Shown piece after piece: positions 4,336-5,487 of a stretch of 5,487 bases of DNA. Every line of letters starts with the position of its first letter. The stretch's first letter is position 1. The position numbers and the translations under genes are program-made. Origin of the DNA: Candidatus Sigynarchaeota archaeon (GTDB taxonomy: Archaea; Asgardarchaeota; Jordarchaeia; Jordarchaeales; Jordarchaeaceae). The stretch covers positions 1-5,487 of the forward strand of contig JAUQYY010000320.1 in assembly GCA_030587505.1 (NCBI GenBank), in the 5' to 3' direction. Under the pieces are notes generated by a model that saw only the letters and a program-made list of their open reading frames with translations, ran no database searches and was not told the DNA's origin.

Positions 4336-5487
4336 ATGCAAAAGAATTTGTTAGTACTAGTGATGATATTAGTGATTACACTAAGCATTTTCCCATTGGC
4401 TATATCCACCAAACCAGAGACGTTGACGAATGGTTTTTCTCCCTTATCTACGACGGAAACAAGAGAAGTTAGTCAACCCCTCCAACTCACAACAGACCCT
4501 CATTATGATCGAAACCCAAGTGTTTTCAAGGCTTACGGAACGTATTGGTTATTCTTTGTGAGGGCGGCTTCTGCAACTCCGCATATTCCTCCCGCATACA
4601 ATCCTGATACAGATTCTTACGACGTCTACTATATGACTTCAACAGATGGTGTTTCATGGTCTACTGAAACAAAGTTAACAGCATGTTCAACAGGACAAAG
4701 GGGTATGGCCGCTTTCCATGATGATACAGGAGCAATCTGGGTAGTTACATCAGCCCCTGGTAACAATTCAATTCTATACTTTAAATCAACAGATAATGGA
4801 ACCACATGGACTGGTCCTGTCAACACTGGTTATACGGGAAGCCATGTGGATGCCTTTCAAGCTTCTGATGGAAAAATATGGATTTTCTACGAGGGTAACG
4901 GCATCGAAGCCATCAAGAGTTCAGATTACGGGTCCAGCTGGACTCACGTAACTGGAATAGGTCCGTCACCTAACGACGGCATCCCAAAAGCGATGGAGGC
5001 TGATGGAAAACTCTACGTTGTATGGTGCAACTGGAATGTAGGAGGAAAGGCTTGGTACACAACTTCCACAGACGGTCTCACCGGAGACGCCTGGGCCGCA
5101 CCTCAGTTACTTGTTGATGTTCCTGGCACTGTAATGTGCGATCCTGTAATGGTCAAAAATGCCAGCGAATACGTTCTGTTCTATGCACCTTGGGAAACAG
5201 CCACGGACGCCCAGTGGATCGAAGCGATCACCTCAACTGATCTGAGCACATGGTCTAACAGAAGCAGAGTGACTAACGGCGGCTACGGCACAACGTACTG
5301 GTGGGACATGTGGCCTGATGTCCTAGTTGATGGTTCCGACCTGTACCTATTCTACGGCTCAGAGAAGAATGGAACCCAACGAGGTGACGGGAACATCTTC
5401 GTGTACAAAGTAGATTGGAACCTTGCACGGAACCATTATGATGCAATTCAGCCAGCTATAGATGCTGCGGCACCAGATGACACAATA
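4336..5487 (+). CDS. Secreted sialidase/BNR-type beta-propeller fused to a beta-helix domain (partial)
   Basis: The frame is open from ATG 4336 to the window edge (384 residues), with GAGGAG (4324-4329) six bases upstream. Residues 1-24 are a signal peptide (KNLLVLVMILVITLSIFPLAIS). Residues about 54-362 form a beta-propeller with Asp-box (S-x-D-x-G-x-x-W) repeats: STDNGTTW at 151-158 and SSDYGSSW at 195-202 are exact, and STDGVSW (102-108), STDGLTGDAW (244-253) and STDLSTW (300-306) are degenerate. The opening RNPSVFKAYGTYWLFF resembles the first blade of GH43/sialidase-like propellers. Asp boxes stabilise the fold and do not show catalysis, and no active site could be assigned. From residue about 368, YDAIQPAIDAAAPDDTI is the typical opening of a NosD/pectate-lyase-like right-handed beta-helix, which continues beyond the window. 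Glycan binding or processing at the cell surface is likely, and the substrate is unknown. GC content rises markedly in its second half. Confidence 0.85.
   Translation, partial: MQKNLLVLVMILVITLSIFPLAISTKPETLTNGFSPLSTTETREVSQPLQLTTDPHYDRNPSVFKAYGTYWLFFVRAASATPHIPPAYNPDTDSYDVYYMTSTDGVSWSTETKLTACSTGQRGMAAFHDDTGAIWVVTSAPGNNSILYFKSTDNGTTWTGPVNTGYTGSHVDAFQASDGKIWIFYEGNGIEAIKSSDYGSSWTHVTGIGPSPNDGIPKAMEADGKLYVVWCNWNVGGKAWYTTSTDGLTGDAWAAPQLLVDVPGTVMCDPVMVKNASEYVLFYAPWETATDAQWIEAITSTDLSTWSNRSRVTNGGYGTTYWWDMWPDVLVDGSDLYLFYGSEKNGTQRGDGNIFVYKVDWNLARNHYDAIQPAIDAAAPDDTI

Noticed and set aside
4629..4826. Minus-strand open frame of 65 codons
   Set aside because: It is antisense to Asp-box repeats of the secreted propeller protein, with no motif or start signal.

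Overview
The window looks archaeal, most likely from an uncultured Bathyarchaeia-type or related lineage known from metagenomes. The pointers are TATA-like boxes about 25 bases before gene or transcript starts, purine-rich Shine-Dalgarno (SD) stretches close to GTG and ATG starts, an archaeal-style PadR repressor, an archaeal-type KptA, a V4R-domain protein, and a cohesin-domain surface protein with a C-terminal membrane anchor. No rRNA, tRNA, CRISPR array or insertion sequence was seen. The lineage is inferred from gene content, not from a marker gene.

Layout. Positions 1-408 (minus strand, running off the left edge) hold most of a V4R (4-vinyl reductase-like) domain protein. A divergent intergenic region of about 220 bases leads to a 53-residue conserved-looking small protein (626-787, plus). 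Its 3' end overlaps the end of a convergent PadR-family regulator (720-1145, minus). The PadR gene shares a 213-base divergent promoter region with a two-gene operon on the plus strand. That operon encodes a cytosolic reductive-dehalogenase-like corrinoid/iron-sulfur protein (1359-2447) and, one base later, a KptA/Tpt1 RNA 2'-phosphotransferase (2449-3012). A second block follows, encoding envelope and secreted proteins: a cohesin-domain, membrane-anchored surface protein (3152-4255), then a large secreted protein (4336 to beyond the right edge) with sialidase/BNR-type beta-propeller repeats and the beginning of a right-handed beta-helix domain.

How the parts fit. PadR is well placed to control the dehalogenase-like/kptA operon. 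That operon is the most unusual part of the window. It couples a B12/Fe-S enzyme lacking a Tat signal and an RdhB anchor to an RNA 2'-phosphate-removing (or ADP-ribosylating) enzyme. No pathway joining the two is known to me. The right-hand block suggests a cell-surface carbohydrate-binding or carbohydrate-processing unit, in which the cohesin protein may anchor or organise the secreted propeller/beta-helix protein. This is inferred from adjacency and domain types only.
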